Positions 28,010 through 37,561 of a stretch of 64,000 bases of DNA are shown here, piece after piece. A program made the position numbers and the translations under genes. Below the pieces are notes generated by a model, which saw only the letters and a list, made by a program, of their open reading frames with translations, ran no database searches and had not been told where the DNA came from. Source of the DNA: Candidatus Palauibacter poriticola (GTDB lineage: Bacteria; Gemmatimonadota; Gemmatimonadetes; Palauibacterales; Palauibacteraceae); NCBI GenBank assembly GCA_012270965.1, contig JAAXHJ010000066.1, forward strand, positions 95,494 to 159,493, written 5' to 3'. The first letter of the stretch is position 1; the number at the start of each line of letters is the position of its first letter.

Positions 28010-29071
28010 TCACGGCGCGACCTCGACCGCGACCGCCGGACCGTCCCGCGCGACGACCTCTCCGATCACGGCGGCCGCATAGCCCGCCGCGGCGAGCGCG
28101 GCGGACGCGGCCGGCGCCTCGTGCGCGGGGAGGGCCGCCAGCAGTCCGCCCGACGTCTGCGGGTCGAGGAACAGGGTCCGCAGGTCTTCGGGGACCGCGT
28201 CGTCCCACCGCACCTGCGACGCGTACGCGTCCCGGTTCCGGGTCGTGCCGCCCGGCACGCACCCCCGCCCGGCGAGGCGCGGCGCTCCGGGGAGGAGTCT
28301 TGGCGCCGAAGCCCGGATGCGGGCGCTCGCGTCCGAGGCGCGGCACATTTCGAGCAGGTGGCCCACGAGTCCGAAGCCGGTGACGTCGGTGGCCGCGCGA
28401 ACGTCGAACTCGGAAAGGACGGCCGCCGCCTCGCGGTTGAGTTGCCGCATGGAATCGACGGCGGCGAGGAGATCGGCCGGCTCGGTCACGCCGCGCTTGA
28501 GTCCGGTGGTGACGACGCCCGTTCCGAGCGCCTTGCCCAGCACGAGCGCATCTCCCGGCCGCGCTCCGCCCTTCCTCCACAGGCGGCCGGGGTCGGCGAG
28601 TCCGATGGCCACCAGTCCGAACTTCGGTTCCGCATCGTCGATCGAGTGTCCGCCCGCCACGGCGATGCCGGCCTCGCGGCACACCTCCCCCGCGCCGCGA
28701 AGGATCGCGCCCACCGTCTCATCGGAGAGCGTCCCGGCGGGAACCGCGAGGATGTTGAGCGCGAAGACGGGACGGGCCCGCATCGCGTACAGATCTCCGA
28801 GCGCGTTCGCGGCCGCGATGGCGCCAAAGTCCGCCGGGTCGTCGACGAGCGGAGTGAAGAAGTCGAGGCTCGCGACGATCGCCTCCCCATCGTCGAGCAG
28901 ATACACCGCGGCGTCGTCCGGACCCTCGAGTCCCACGAGGAGCCGGTCGTCCGGAAGGTGCGGAACGTGCTGCAGGATGCGGCCCAGATCCTCCGGGCCG
29001 AGCTTGCACGCTCAGCCGGCTCCGTGCGAGTACTGGGTTAGGCGGGCCGCTTCGGCCGAAGGCGAGTTCAT
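28010..29071 (-). CDS. selD: Selenide, water dikinase SelD, itself a selenoprotein (UGA = Sec20)
   Basis: Makes selenophosphate from selenide and ATP, the selenium donor for selenocysteine and selenouridine. Read from ATG 29071 the protein starts MNSPSAEAARLTQYSHGAG, then an in-frame TGA (29012-29014), then ACKLGPEDLGRIL. The TGA falls exactly at the catalytic Cys/Sec position, followed three residues later by the conserved Lys (Sec20/Lys23; Cys17/Lys20 in E. coli). Downstream are the AIR-synthase-type motifs LDFFTPLVDDP, NALGDLYAM, GGHSIDD, TDVTGFGLVGH and DPQTSGGLL. Length is 353 residues including Sec. It follows batC by 43 nt. A TGA-intolerant caller would start at GTG 28936 and lose the active site. 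Confidence 0.95.
28980..29014 (-). promoter_or_regulatory. Bacterial SECIS element in selD mRNA
   Basis: Starting 11 nt after the UGA, the RNA can form a 9-bp hairpin: CGGCCCGGA pairs with UCUGGGCCG (one G-U) around a GGA apical loop. The loop begins with G about 21 nt after the UGA. That is inside the 16-37 nt window, and the stem spacing matches the E. coli fdhF type used by SelB. The element lies entirely within coding sequence, as bacterial SECIS elements do. Confidence 0.85.
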
Positions 29072-29114
29072 GGCGACCGAAGCTATGGCGACGCGAGGCG
29101 TCTCGCAGGCATTC

Positions 29115-29825
29115 CTACCAGTTCCGCTCCACGACGGGATCCTGGAAGCGGTTGCGGCCCATCACGCGGTCGCGGATCGCCGCCTCCGCGTCCCCCGCCT
29201 GTTCGAGCAGCGCCGCCGCCTGCTCGGGCGACAGCATCTCCATCTCGCCGGAGCCCGCGGCCGCCGCGGCGCCGGCGCCGGCCCCCTGGGGAGACTGTCC
29301 CTGCCCGCCCTGCTGCTCGTCGCCGCCGCTCTCCCCCTCCTCCTCGAGCCAGCGCTCGACGAGTTCGAGGTTCCAGCGCGCGTCCTCATCGTCCACACGG
29401 CGTCGGAGGACCTCGCGAAAGGCTTCGCGAGCCGACTGGAGGGCGGCCCGGCGCGCGGTGGGGTCGCTCTGGGCGAAACGGCCGTCGAGGGCCGTGCTGA
29501 GTCCGAGGTTGTAGAACGCGCTCTCGCGCACTTCGTCTCGCTCGCTGCCGATCGAGAGTTCGAGGGGGGCCTGCGCCTCGCCCACCTGTCCGTCGTGGAG
29601 GAGGGCCGTCCCGAAGTTGTAGTGGTCGATCGGCCGGTCGGAGCCGGTGGCTCGCTCCCTGTAGCGGGCGACGGTCTCGGATTCCGGCGCCTGCGGGTCG
29701 GCGGACCCGGACTGGCCGGGCACCTGGCCCGGCGCACCCCGCGGCCCGCCCCCGGCAAAGGCCGCCAGCGAGGCGGCCGCGGCCGCGAGCCCGAAGATCG
29801 CATACTTCCGTGTCGATTCAACCAC
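29115..29825 (-). CDS. batC: BatC-like TPR protein (Bat operon)
   Basis: A 236-residue exported or membrane-anchored TPR protein. The GTG start gives an N-terminal hydrophobic segment (FGLAAAAASLAAFAG). TPR-like helices DHYNFGTALLHDGQ, AFYNLGLSTALDG and AREAFREVLRRRVDDEDARWNLELVERWL follow. A Gln/Gly/Ala-rich low-complexity stretch comes next, then a C-terminal helix pair with MGRNRFQDPVVERNW, resembling the tail of Bat-operon TPR proteins. Its start overlaps the BatB stop by 8 nt. In Bacteroides the Bat operon affects aerotolerance; the molecular role is not settled. Confidence 0.8.
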   Translation of the reverse strand: MVESTRKYAIFGLAAAAASLAAFAGGGPRGAPGQVPGQSGSADPQAPESETVARYRERATGSDRPIDHYNFGTALLHDGQVGEAQAPLELSIGSERDEVRESAFYNLGLSTALDGRFAQSDPTARRAALQSAREAFREVLRRRVDDEDARWNLELVERWLEEEGESGGDEQQGGQGQSPQGAGAGAAAAAGSGEMEMLSPEQAAALLEQAGDAEAAIRDRVMGRNRFQDPVVERNW

Positions 29826-30807
29826 GTGGCAGCAGAAACCCCTCTCCCCAGAGACTGACGAAGGCGAGCAGCAGCAGCGCGGCCATGGCCGCGTCGTCGG
29901 TCGACGTCAGGGGTTCCCGGCCGCCCTGCGCCAGCTCCCGCTCGATCGCGTCGATGCCGTCGGAGCCGTCAACATAGCGGCCGCCGGTGCCGAGAGACAT
30001 CTGCCGCAGCGACGCGGCGTTCAAGCGCGTGATGACGGGGCCGCCATCCGGCCCCTGCAGCACCGAGGCCCCGCCCCGCCGCCGCGCGGCCATCGTCGGG
30101 TCCAGAGACGCCTCCCGCGTCAGTGGAATCTGTCCTCCGAGTTCGGTTCCGATCCCCACCGCATGGATGACGATCCCCGCATCCCGCGCCCTCCCGGTCG
30201 CCTCCCCGAAGGGCGCGCCGGCGGTTTCCTCGCCATCGGAGAAGACGACGATCGACTTGCGCGCCTCATCCTCTCCGCCGGCGAGGAGGTCGATCGCCTG
30301 CGTGAGGCCGGAGGCGAGCGAGGATCCGCCCAGCCCCACCGCCGCGGGCCGCACGCCCTCCGCCAGCATCTCGATGGCGCTCATGTCCGTCGTCAGCGGC
30401 GAGAGCACGTACGCGCGGCCCGCGAAGTAGACGACGCCCATCCGACCCTCCGTGCGCGTCGCGAGGCGGGCGGCCAACCGACGCTGCACCTCGAGCCGGC
30501 TCGGTTCGACATCGGCCGCCAACATCGAGTTCGACGCGTCAAGCACGAGGATCGTTTCCGCCCCCCCCTCGTCGAGACGCCGGGCCTCCGTCCCGCCCGA
30601 GCCGGAGGCGAGCGCGATCGCAACGACCCCCACACCGAGCAGGGCGAGGCGTACGGCGTGAAGGGGGCGGACGGGCAGCCGGACGTAGCGCTCGAGCAGC
30701 GAGGTGTCGGCGAGTTTCCCGCGATCCGCACTCGCCCGTCGCGACGCGAGCAGCCGAAGCCCTACGGCCAAGGCGCCGACCAAGAGGGCGACCGGGAGCG
30801 GGGCCAC
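29818..30807 (-). CDS. batB: BatB-like von Willebrand factor A domain membrane protein
   Basis: A 329-residue membrane-anchored VWA protein. N-terminal and second hydrophobic segments flank a basic stretch. The VWA domain begins ILVLDASNSMLAADVEPSRLE, where DASNS is the MIDAS DxSxS, and continues with GVVYFAGRAYVLSPLTTD and IVVFSDGEETAG. A C-terminal transmembrane helix ends the protein. GTG start. It lies 2 nt after the batA stop and overlaps batC, so all are translationally linked. Its pairing with a second VWA gene is the hallmark of Bat operons. Confidence 0.88.
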   Translation of the reverse strand: MAPLPVALLVGALAVGLRLLASRRASADRGKLADTSLLERYVRLPVRPLHAVRLALLGVGVVAIALASGSGGTEARRLDEGGAETILVLDASNSMLAADVEPSRLEVQRRLAARLATRTEGRMGVVYFAGRAYVLSPLTTDMSAIEMLAEGVRPAAVGLGGSSLASGLTQAIDLLAGGEDEARKSIVVFSDGEETAGAPFGEATGRARDAGIVIHAVGIGTELGGQIPLTREASLDPTMAARRRGGASVLQGPDGGPVITRLNAASLRQMSLGTGGRYVDGSDGIDAIERELAQGGREPLTSTDDAAMAALLLLAFVSLWGEGFLLPRG

Positions 30808-30809
30808 GC

Positions 30810-31796
30810 TCAGACCCAGACCCGGCGGGAGCGCGTCGCCGCCACGAGGAGTTCAAGCAGGACGAGCGCGAGCGCCGCGATCAGAAGTTCCCGCCGCATC
30901 CCGATCCGCTCCTCCGTCCGCACTTCCTTGATCGGGGTGGTCTCGAGTTCGTTGATCCGCTCGTAGATCCGCGTCAGCCCCTCGGGATCGGTGGCGCGGA
31001 AATAGAGCCCACCCGTGCGCGTCGCCATGCGATCGAGGAGTTCGTCGTTCACGTGGACGCGGATATTGGCGTACTGGTATCCGAAGGCGGTCCGGGCGAC
31101 GGGCACGGGGGCGACCCCGTCGCGGCCGACGCCGATCGTGTACACGCGGATGCCGAGGGAGGCGGCGGCGGCCGTCGCCTCCTCGGGCGAGATGCCGCCG
31201 CTGTTGTTGTCTCCGTCGGTAAGCAGGACGACGATGCGCGATTCGGGCTCCATGTCGCGGAGACGGTTCGCCGCCGTGGCCAGCGCGACGCCGATGGCCG
31301 TCCCGTCCCGGAGCTGTCCGGCCTCGAGCCGTTCCACCGCACTCTCCACCACGGCGTGGTCCAGGGTCCCGGGAACCATCGTGAGGGCCTCTCCCGCGAA
31401 GGCGACGAGACCGATCCAGTCCGACTCCCGTCCCTCCACGAAGCGGACGACCTCCCGCTTCGCGACCTCGATGCGGTTGTCGGGACGAAAGTCCTCCGCC
31501 AGCATCGAACTTGAGATATCGACCGCCAGCATGATCGCCACGCCCTCGCGCTCCGACTCCACGCGCTCCCATACCCGCACGGGGTTGACGAGGGTGATGA
31601 TGACGAGAGCGAGGGCGAGCGAGCGCAGCGCGGCCGGTAGCCACCACCAGAAGCGTCCCCGGCCCCGGGAGCCGGCGAGGCGGGCGACATCCGGATATGG
31701 GAGACGGATTCTGCCCGAGCCCATCAGGGCCCAGCCGAGCGGAAGCAGGACCAGCAGGAGCAGGAACGGCCAGCCGGGAAGCGCGAATTCGCTCAT
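30810..31796 (-). CDS. batA: BatA-like von Willebrand factor A domain membrane protein
   Basis: A 328-residue protein with N-terminal hydrophobic helices (FALPGWPFLLLLVLLPLGWALMG and LRSLALALVIITLV). The VWA domain starts IMLAVDISSSMLAEDF (MIDAS DISSS) and includes GLVAFAGEALTMVPGTLD, GTAIGVALATAANRL and IVVLLTDGDNNSGG. A C-terminal transmembrane segment follows. It overlaps the upstream batD gene by 4 nt. The VWA/MIDAS pair probably binds divalent metal and partner proteins, by analogy with MoxR-associated VWA proteins. Confidence 0.9.
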   Translation of the reverse strand: MSEFALPGWPFLLLLVLLPLGWALMGSGRIRLPYPDVARLAGSRGRGRFWWWLPAALRSLALALVIITLVNPVRVWERVESEREGVAIMLAVDISSSMLAEDFRPDNRIEVAKREVVRFVEGRESDWIGLVAFAGEALTMVPGTLDHAVVESAVERLEAGQLRDGTAIGVALATAANRLRDMEPESRIVVLLTDGDNNSGGISPEEATAAAASLGIRVYTIGVGRDGVAPVPVARTAFGYQYANIRVHVNDELLDRMATRTGGLYFRATDPEGLTRIYERINELETTPIKEVRTEERIGMRRELLIAALALVLLELLVAATRSRRVWV

Positions 31797-32764
31797 GCGC
31801 CGCCCCCGTTTCCGCCCGGGCCGGCCGCGTGGACGACGTTCCGGACGGCCTCATCCTCGATGGCACCCGGCTCGCCGGCTTGGTCGGCGTGGTCGGCGGG
31901 AAGCGACGCCGCCATGTCCGCGCGCACGAACGCCTCGCCGACGTCCACGTCGCCCAGCGGACCCTCCCACTCCGTCCGCATGCGCGCGAAGCGGGCCAGA
32001 ATCGAGTGGCGCAGGGCGGCGACGAGCCCCGTATCGGAGCCTCCGAGCCCGAGAAGCTCCTTCGACGGCGCCCACCCGCGCGTCGCGTGCGCGTAGCGCC
32101 GCAGCGTCTCCTCGTAGCCATCGTAGAACCGGTCGCCGCTCACCTGCCGCCGGACCCATCCCTCGCGGAGGCGCGCGAGGTCGCGAAGCGCGAGGTCGCC
32201 GGGGCCGAGGGCGACATCGGCGGCACCCGCGGCGGCGCGGGCGCGACCCCACGTCCACCACGCGAGGCCGGCGAGCGCCGCGGCGAGCGGGAGCAGCCAC
32301 CAGGACAGGGCCCGCAGACTCAGGAGAGGCCGGGCATCCCTCAACTCGAGCGGATCGTCCGCGGCCGGCAGCACGCTCACGACGGGGACCGGGGGCGGAT
32401 CCAGCCGACGGCTGACCCCGCCCGCGCCCGCGAGTTCCACCTCCACGGGCGGGATGAAGAGCGTATCCGCGCGCCACGCCCGAAGCGTGTACTCCGCTTC
32501 CCAGCGCCGACCCTCGTCAACGGACCGGATCTGCACCGGTCCCGTCTGCTCGATCGACTCCGGCCCCTCGATGAGCGCCGGGAAGAGGACCTCTCCGGCT
32601 CTCACCTGGACGACGACGAGGCGAACCGTGAACGCCTCGCCGACCCGCACGGACTCGGGGAGGACCGTCGCCTCCAGGTCGACCGCCGACTGGGCGGCCA
32701 CACCCGGAGCGAGCCCCAACCCCAGGCCCAAGGCCGTCCGGACCGTCCACCGGGATCGCCTCAC
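31793..32764 (-). CDS. BatD-like exported membrane protein
   Basis: A 323-residue product. The GTG at 32764 overlaps the DUF58 stop (GTGA) and gives VRRSRWTVRTALGLGLGLAPGVAAQ, a signal peptide with AAQ cleavage. A longer open frame starts inside the DUF58 gene. The periplasmic part has beta-sandwich-like repeats (LPESVRVGEAFTVRLVVVQV), then a transmembrane helix (ALSWWLLPLAAALAGLAWWTW) and a cytoplasmic helical domain with the ETLRRYAHATRGW segment. The position between DUF58 and BatA and this topology suggest the BatD/DUF4381-like component. Function is unknown beyond the cluster. Confidence 0.75.
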   Translation of the reverse strand: MRRSRWTVRTALGLGLGLAPGVAAQSAVDLEATVLPESVRVGEAFTVRLVVVQVRAGEVLFPALIEGPESIEQTGPVQIRSVDEGRRWEAEYTLRAWRADTLFIPPVEVELAGAGGVSRRLDPPPVPVVSVLPAADDPLELRDARPLLSLRALSWWLLPLAAALAGLAWWTWGRARAAAGAADVALGPGDLALRDLARLREGWVRRQVSGDRFYDGYEETLRRYAHATRGWAPSKELLGLGGSDTGLVAALRHSILARFARMRTEWEGPLGDVDVGEAFVRADMAASLPADHADQAGEPGAIEDEAVRNVVHAAGPGGNGGGA

Positions 32765-33689
32765 CGCAGCCTCCGCCGGCCGCGAGCGGCGAAGAAGCCG
32801 GCGAGCCGGGACTCGTAGGGGGCGTCGGTGCGCAGCCGCATGAGGTCGACGTGGCAGTGCGCGCACAGCCGCTCCAGCGCCCGCGCTCCCGTGCTCGCGC
32901 GCTCCGCGAGCCGCCGCCGCACCGTTGCATCTCCGAGGTCGACCACGGCGCGGTCCCCCGTCTCCGGGTCCACGACTTCCACCCAGCCCGATGCGGGGAT
33001 CGTCGCCTCCGCGGGGTCATCGACCGCGAGCGCGACGACGTCGTGGCGGCCCGAGAGCCCCAACAGCGGCCGGGCCAGGTTCTCGGCGCCTACGAAGTCC
33101 GAGATGACGAACACAAGGGAGCGGACGGTGAGCATGCGCGCCGCGGTCGCGAGAGCGAGATCGAGGTCCGTCCCCTTCCCCTCCGGCTGGACGGACACCA
33201 GTTCGTGCAGGAGGCGGAGGTTGCGGTTGCGGCCCCGCGCCGGCCGCACGTAGCGCTCGATCCGGTCGCTAAAGAGGAGCATGCCCACCGGATCTCCGGC
33301 CCGCATCGCCGCGAGGGCGAGGGTGCTCGCCACCTCCGCGACGAGATCGCGTTTTAGGGATCGTCGCGTGCCGAACTCGTTCGAGGCGGAGACGTCGACG
33401 ACGAGGAGGACGGCAAGTTCCCGTTCCTCCACGAAGCGCTTCACGTACGGGTGCCGCATGCGGGCGGTCACCTTCCAGTCGATCGCCTGGAACGAGTCGC
33501 CCGGCTGGTATTCGCGCACCTCGGAGAACTCGATGCCGTGGCCGCGGAAGAGCGACGGGTAGGGCCCCAGAGCCGGGTTGTTCATGAACCGGCGGCTCTT
33601 CAACTCCAGCCTCCGAACCTCTTTCGACGCGGTGGCGGAGTCGGCCGCCGGCGCCGGCCGTCGCGGGCGCCACAGGAAGTCGGGCAGCC

Positions 33690-33693
<4 letters not shown>
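32761..33693 (-). CDS. DUF58 domain protein of the MoxR/Bat operon
   Basis: A 310-residue cytoplasmic protein with the DUF58 signature: RRFMNNPALGPYPSLFRGHGIEFSEVREYQPGDSFQAIDW, then VKRFVEERELAVLLVVDVSASNEFG. The second part is a VWA-like fold with a DVSAS MIDAS-type motif. DUF58 proteins almost always follow moxR. Here the start overlaps the moxR stop by 4 nt and the stop overlaps batD by 4 nt, implying tight stoichiometric expression. Confidence 0.93.
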
Positions 33694-34709
<1,016 letters not shown>

Positions 34710-34758
34710 GCGTTCTCCCGCTGTCGCGGTGATGTTCGGTCTGCCAGCCGCCCGATGT

Positions 34759-35499
34759 TCACTCCGTAACCGCCCCGGAGCAAGCGGGACCCGCCGCCCG
34801 CCGGAGCGCCGCCCGTTCCTTCGGGGACAGCTCGCGGGTCGCTCCCGCTGCGAGACCGCCCAGGCGAATCGGACCGAACGAGGTCCTGCGGAGGCTCCGC
34901 AGCGTGACTCCGAGTGCGGCGAGCATGCGCCGGATCTCCCGGTTTCTTCCCTCCGTGAGGACGATCTCGACGGTGGGCGACGCCGTATGCGGAGGCGTGA
35001 TCCAGCCGGCGCGGCGGGCCCGCGCGGGTCCGTCTTCGAGCGCCACGCCGGCCCGTAGGCGATCCGGAAGCTCCGCCAGCGCGGGCCCGCGGAGTCGCGC
35101 GCGATAAACCCGCTCGATTCCGGTTCGGGGGTGGAGGAGCCGATGTACGACGTCCCCCTCGTTCGACAGGAGAATGAGACCCTCGCTCATGAAGTCGAGC
35201 CGGCCGACGTGAGGCAGGTGGCGCGTATCGGCGGAGAGCAGATCGTAGATGATCGGACGCCGGCCGGGATCGTGCCGGGTACACGCGTACCCCGGCGGCT
35301 TGTTGAGCGCCAGCCAGAGCACGGGCTTCAGGCGGACGCGGCGGCGGTCCACCTCGACCCGTTCGGCGTTCGGATCCACCGTGGTCCCGAGCCTCGTCAC
35401 CACTTCGCCGTTCACGCGCACGCGGCCGCTCGCGATGAGTTCCTCGCTCCCGCGTCGGGAAGCCACGCCGGCCCTGGCAAGGTACTTCTGCAGTCGCAT
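34759..35499 (-). CDS. 23S rRNA/16S rRNA pseudouridine synthase, RsuA/RluB family
   Basis: A 246-residue enzyme that isomerises uridine to pseudouridine in rRNA. It has an N-terminal S4 RNA-binding domain (MRLQKYLARAGVASRRGSEELI, VRVNGEVV) and the catalytic region with GRLDFMSEGLILLSNEGD, where GRLD carries the catalytic Asp. The segment LTEGRNREIRRMLAALG is typical of the RsuA/RluB/RluE/RluF group. scpA-scpB-rluB order is widely conserved, which favours an RluB-like role. It lies 22 nt downstream of scpB. Confidence 0.94.
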   Translation of the reverse strand: MRLQKYLARAGVASRRGSEELIASGRVRVNGEVVTRLGTTVDPNAERVEVDRRRVRLKPVLWLALNKPPGYACTRHDPGRRPIIYDLLSADTRHLPHVGRLDFMSEGLILLSNEGDVVHRLLHPRTGIERVYRARLRGPALAELPDRLRAGVALEDGPARARRAGWITPPHTASPTVEIVLTEGRNREIRRMLAALGVTLRSLRRTSFGPIRLGGLAAGATRELSPKERAALRRAAGPACSGAVTE

Positions 35500-35521
35500 G
35501 AGCCGTCCGCGCCTCGTGCGG

Positions 35522-36109
35522 CTAGCCCGCGCCGGGTTCTTCCGGCCGCGGCGCGGGTGCGTGGGTATGGGACGCCTCCGGTGCGGTGCGCGCGAGCGCG
35601 ACGGACAGCTCCTCCGGCCCGGGGAGATCGTCCAGCGACTGCAGGGCGAAGTGATCCAAGAAACGAGACGTCGTCCCGTAGAGGAGCGGCCGCCCGAGTC
35701 CCTCTCCCCGCCCCACGACCTCGATCAACTCCCAGTCTTGGAGTGTTCGCAGCACCGAGGTGGACGCCACGCCCCGGATCTCCTCGACCTCGATCCGCCC
35801 GATGGGCTGCCGGTAAGCGATGATCGCGAGCGTCTCGAGCGCGGCGCGGGAAAGCGTTGGCGGCCGCGGCACCGAGTCGAACCGCTCGAGATACGGCACG
35901 AATTCCGGACGCGTGAGAATCTGGAATCCGTCTCCAAGTTGGTAGACTTGGAAGGCCCGTCCGTCCGTGTCGTAGTGCTCACGTAGAGCGGCAAGCGCTT
36001 CGCGGACGCGCCGCACGTCGAGCGCGTCGTCGGCCCGGGCCAGTTCGCGGGCGGTCAGAGGCGTCTGGCTCGCGAACAGCGCGGCCTCCACGATCTGCTC
36101 GGGGCTCAC
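35522..36109 (-). CDS. scpB: Segregation and condensation protein B
   Basis: Subunit of the SMC-ScpAB condensin that compacts and segregates the chromosome. The 195-residue product has tandem winged-helix features: EQIVEAALFASQTPLTARELA at the N-terminus, and the conserved SRAALETLAIIAYRQPIGRIEVEEIRG and DWELIEVVGRGEGLGRPLLYGTT. The C-terminal tail is Pro/Glu-rich and not conserved. The start overlaps the scpA stop by 4 nt, implying coupled translation, as expected for partner subunits. Confidence 0.96.
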   Translation of the reverse strand: MSPEQIVEAALFASQTPLTARELARADDALDVRRVREALAALREHYDTDGRAFQVYQLGDGFQILTRPEFVPYLERFDSVPRPPTLSRAALETLAIIAYRQPIGRIEVEEIRGVASTSVLRTLQDWELIEVVGRGEGLGRPLLYGTTSRFLDHFALQSLDDLPGPEELSVALARTAPEASHTHAPAPRPEEPGAG

Positions 36110-36891
36110 GCGGCCCCCTCGCCGATTTCCTTCCCGCCGTCCCCCGGGCGGCGTCCGAACAGCCAGATCGCGCCGAACCGCTTCACCTGCTCAAGCCTCA
36201 CGAGCTGTTGTCGGGCGAGTTCCAGACAGGCGAGGAGCGCCGCGACGACGTGCTGCCGCTCCTGCCACGAATCGAACAGCCGGTGGAACGGCACCCGCCG
36301 GTTCTCGCCCAGCAGCCGCCGGATGACGATGATCTTGTCCTCGACCGGCACGATGCGGATGGGAGCGAGGTGCGTCTCCACGGGATCCGGGCCCCGTATA
36401 TCGCCGAGGACCGCAAGGAAATCGTCGAGTGTCGTCGCGAGTTCCCGGCCATCGGCCTCGCGCGGAGGCTTGGGAGGCAGGAAACCCTTCGACATGTGTC
36501 GCCGCCGTTCCAGTTCGGCTGCGCCCAGCGTCCGCGCGATCTCCTGAAACAGCTCGTACTCCAGGAGACGCCGTACGAGTTCGGCCCGAGGATCATCTTC
36601 CCACTCCGAGTCGCTGCGCCCCGGCAGCAGGAGTTGCGCCTTGATGTGGACCAGCGTCGCGGCCAGCTCCAGGAACTCCCCGGCGCGGTCCAGCTCCAGA
36701 CGGTCGAGGCCGTCGGTGAGGGCTTCGTGGAACTGCCGGGTGATGGTGGAGATCGGGATATCGAAGATGTCGATGTCCTGCGACCGGATGAGGTGCAGAA
36801 GAAGGTCCAGGGGCCCCTGAAAGCGGTCGAGTTCGACGAGGAACGGCTGCGCCGTCCGCTGGCTTGGAAGTCGGTTGGGAACGGCCGTCAA
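36106..36891 (-). CDS. scpA: Segregation and condensation protein A (kleisin)
   Basis: Kleisin subunit of the SMC-ScpAB complex. The 261-residue product (TTG start) contains FLVELDRFQGPLDLLLHLIRSQDIDIFDIPIS, the ScpA N-terminal hallmark, followed by GEFLELAATLVHIKAQLLLP and a C-terminal winged helix. No ATG or GTG lies near. The TTG at 36891 is preceded by GGGGAGG at close spacing, and a longer frame upstream is GC-repeat sequence. The short N-terminus before the motif fits the family. SMC itself is not in the window. Confidence 0.93.
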   Translation of the reverse strand: MTAVPNRLPSQRTAQPFLVELDRFQGPLDLLLHLIRSQDIDIFDIPISTITRQFHEALTDGLDRLELDRAGEFLELAATLVHIKAQLLLPGRSDSEWEDDPRAELVRRLLEYELFQEIARTLGAAELERRRHMSKGFLPPKPPREADGRELATTLDDFLAVLGDIRGPDPVETHLAPIRIVPVEDKIIVIRRLLGENRRVPFHRLFDSWQERQHVVAALLACLELARQQLVRLEQVKRFGAIWLFGRRPGDGGKEIGEGAA

Positions 36892-37246
36892 GAAACCTCC
36901 CCGCACGCTCGGGCCGGGCGGAAACCGGAGATCGCCGGCCAGTCGGCGCCCAATGTAGCACGCCCGGTCCCGCGGCGAGTACCCCCGAGACGCGCGTGCC
37001 GCCCCACGCGCCGCCCCACGCCCCACCACGAGCCCCACACGCCCCGCGGGACCCACACGCCGACACGCCCCACGCCAGGCCGCACACGCCGCACATGCCC
37101 GAGACGCCCCATACGCCGGGTTGGACGTATCCGGTAAGTCTGGTATGTTCCTCGCCGATTTCCGACGCGGTTGGGCAGGTCACCCTGCGATCCGCCGCAA
37201 CCGCCGCACGTTTTGAAGCGACAAAGAGCGAACAAGAAGGAATCGA
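36892..37246. other. Divergent intergenic region with C-rich low-complexity stretch, scpA / rpsT
   Basis: 355 bases. From about 36985 to 37125 the sequence is a degenerate array of CCCCACGC, CACACGCC and GAGACGCCCC units, giving no credible protein. The last 120 bases before rpsT are more balanced and include TTCCTCGCCGATTT and an AAGAAGGAA ribosome site, so the rpsT promoter likely lies at 37125-37220. No RNA gene is recognised. Confidence 0.6.
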
Positions 37247-37501
37247 ATGCCGAATAACGAGAGTCAGAAGAAGCGGCTGCGCCAGTCGCGGGCGAGGAGG
37301 CTCCGGAACCGCCGGGTGCGGTCCGAGATCCGAACGCGGACCAGGCATCTCCTCGCGACGGAATCGCGGGAGGAGGCGACGCCGGCGCTGTCCGAGCTAT
37401 ACCGCGTCCTCGACAGAGCGACCCGCCGAAACGTCATTAAGGCGAACGCCGCGGCCCGCCGGAAGGCGCGCGCGGCACGGCACGTCAACAGCCTGGGCTA
37501 A
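37247..37501 (+). CDS. rpsT: 30S ribosomal protein S20
   Basis: An 84-residue basic helical protein binding 16S rRNA in the 30S body. The sequence MPNNESQKKRLRQSRARRLRNR, then ALSELYRVLDRATRRNVIKANAAARRKARAA, is the standard S20 pattern of long helices rich in Arg/Lys, with the conserved KxxAARRKxR near the end. AAGAAGGAA lies ahead of the ATG. It is transcribed alone, as usual for rpsT, and convergent with pyrC. Confidence 0.97.
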   Translation: MPNNESQKKRLRQSRARRLRNRRVRSEIRTRTRHLLATESREEATPALSELYRVLDRATRRNVIKANAAARRKARAARHVNSLG

Positions 37502-37504
37502 CCG

Positions 37505-37561
37505 CCAGCGGCGAGCGCCCCTCTGCGTTCGAGCGGCGCGCATCTCGCCTGACGGCGCTGC
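37505..37561. repeat. Dispersed palindromic repeat remnant between rpsT and pyrC
   Basis: CTGCGTTCGAGCGGCGC matches the core of the dispersed repeat, and outer CGCC/GGCG arms allow a hairpin. It fills the 60-base gap between convergent rpsT and pyrC and may act as their shared terminator. Confidence 0.6.

Noticed and set aside
28010-28936. selD starting at GTG 28936
   Set aside because: It would lose the glycine-rich N-terminus with the catalytic Sec and Lys; the frame continues through a UGA with SECIS.
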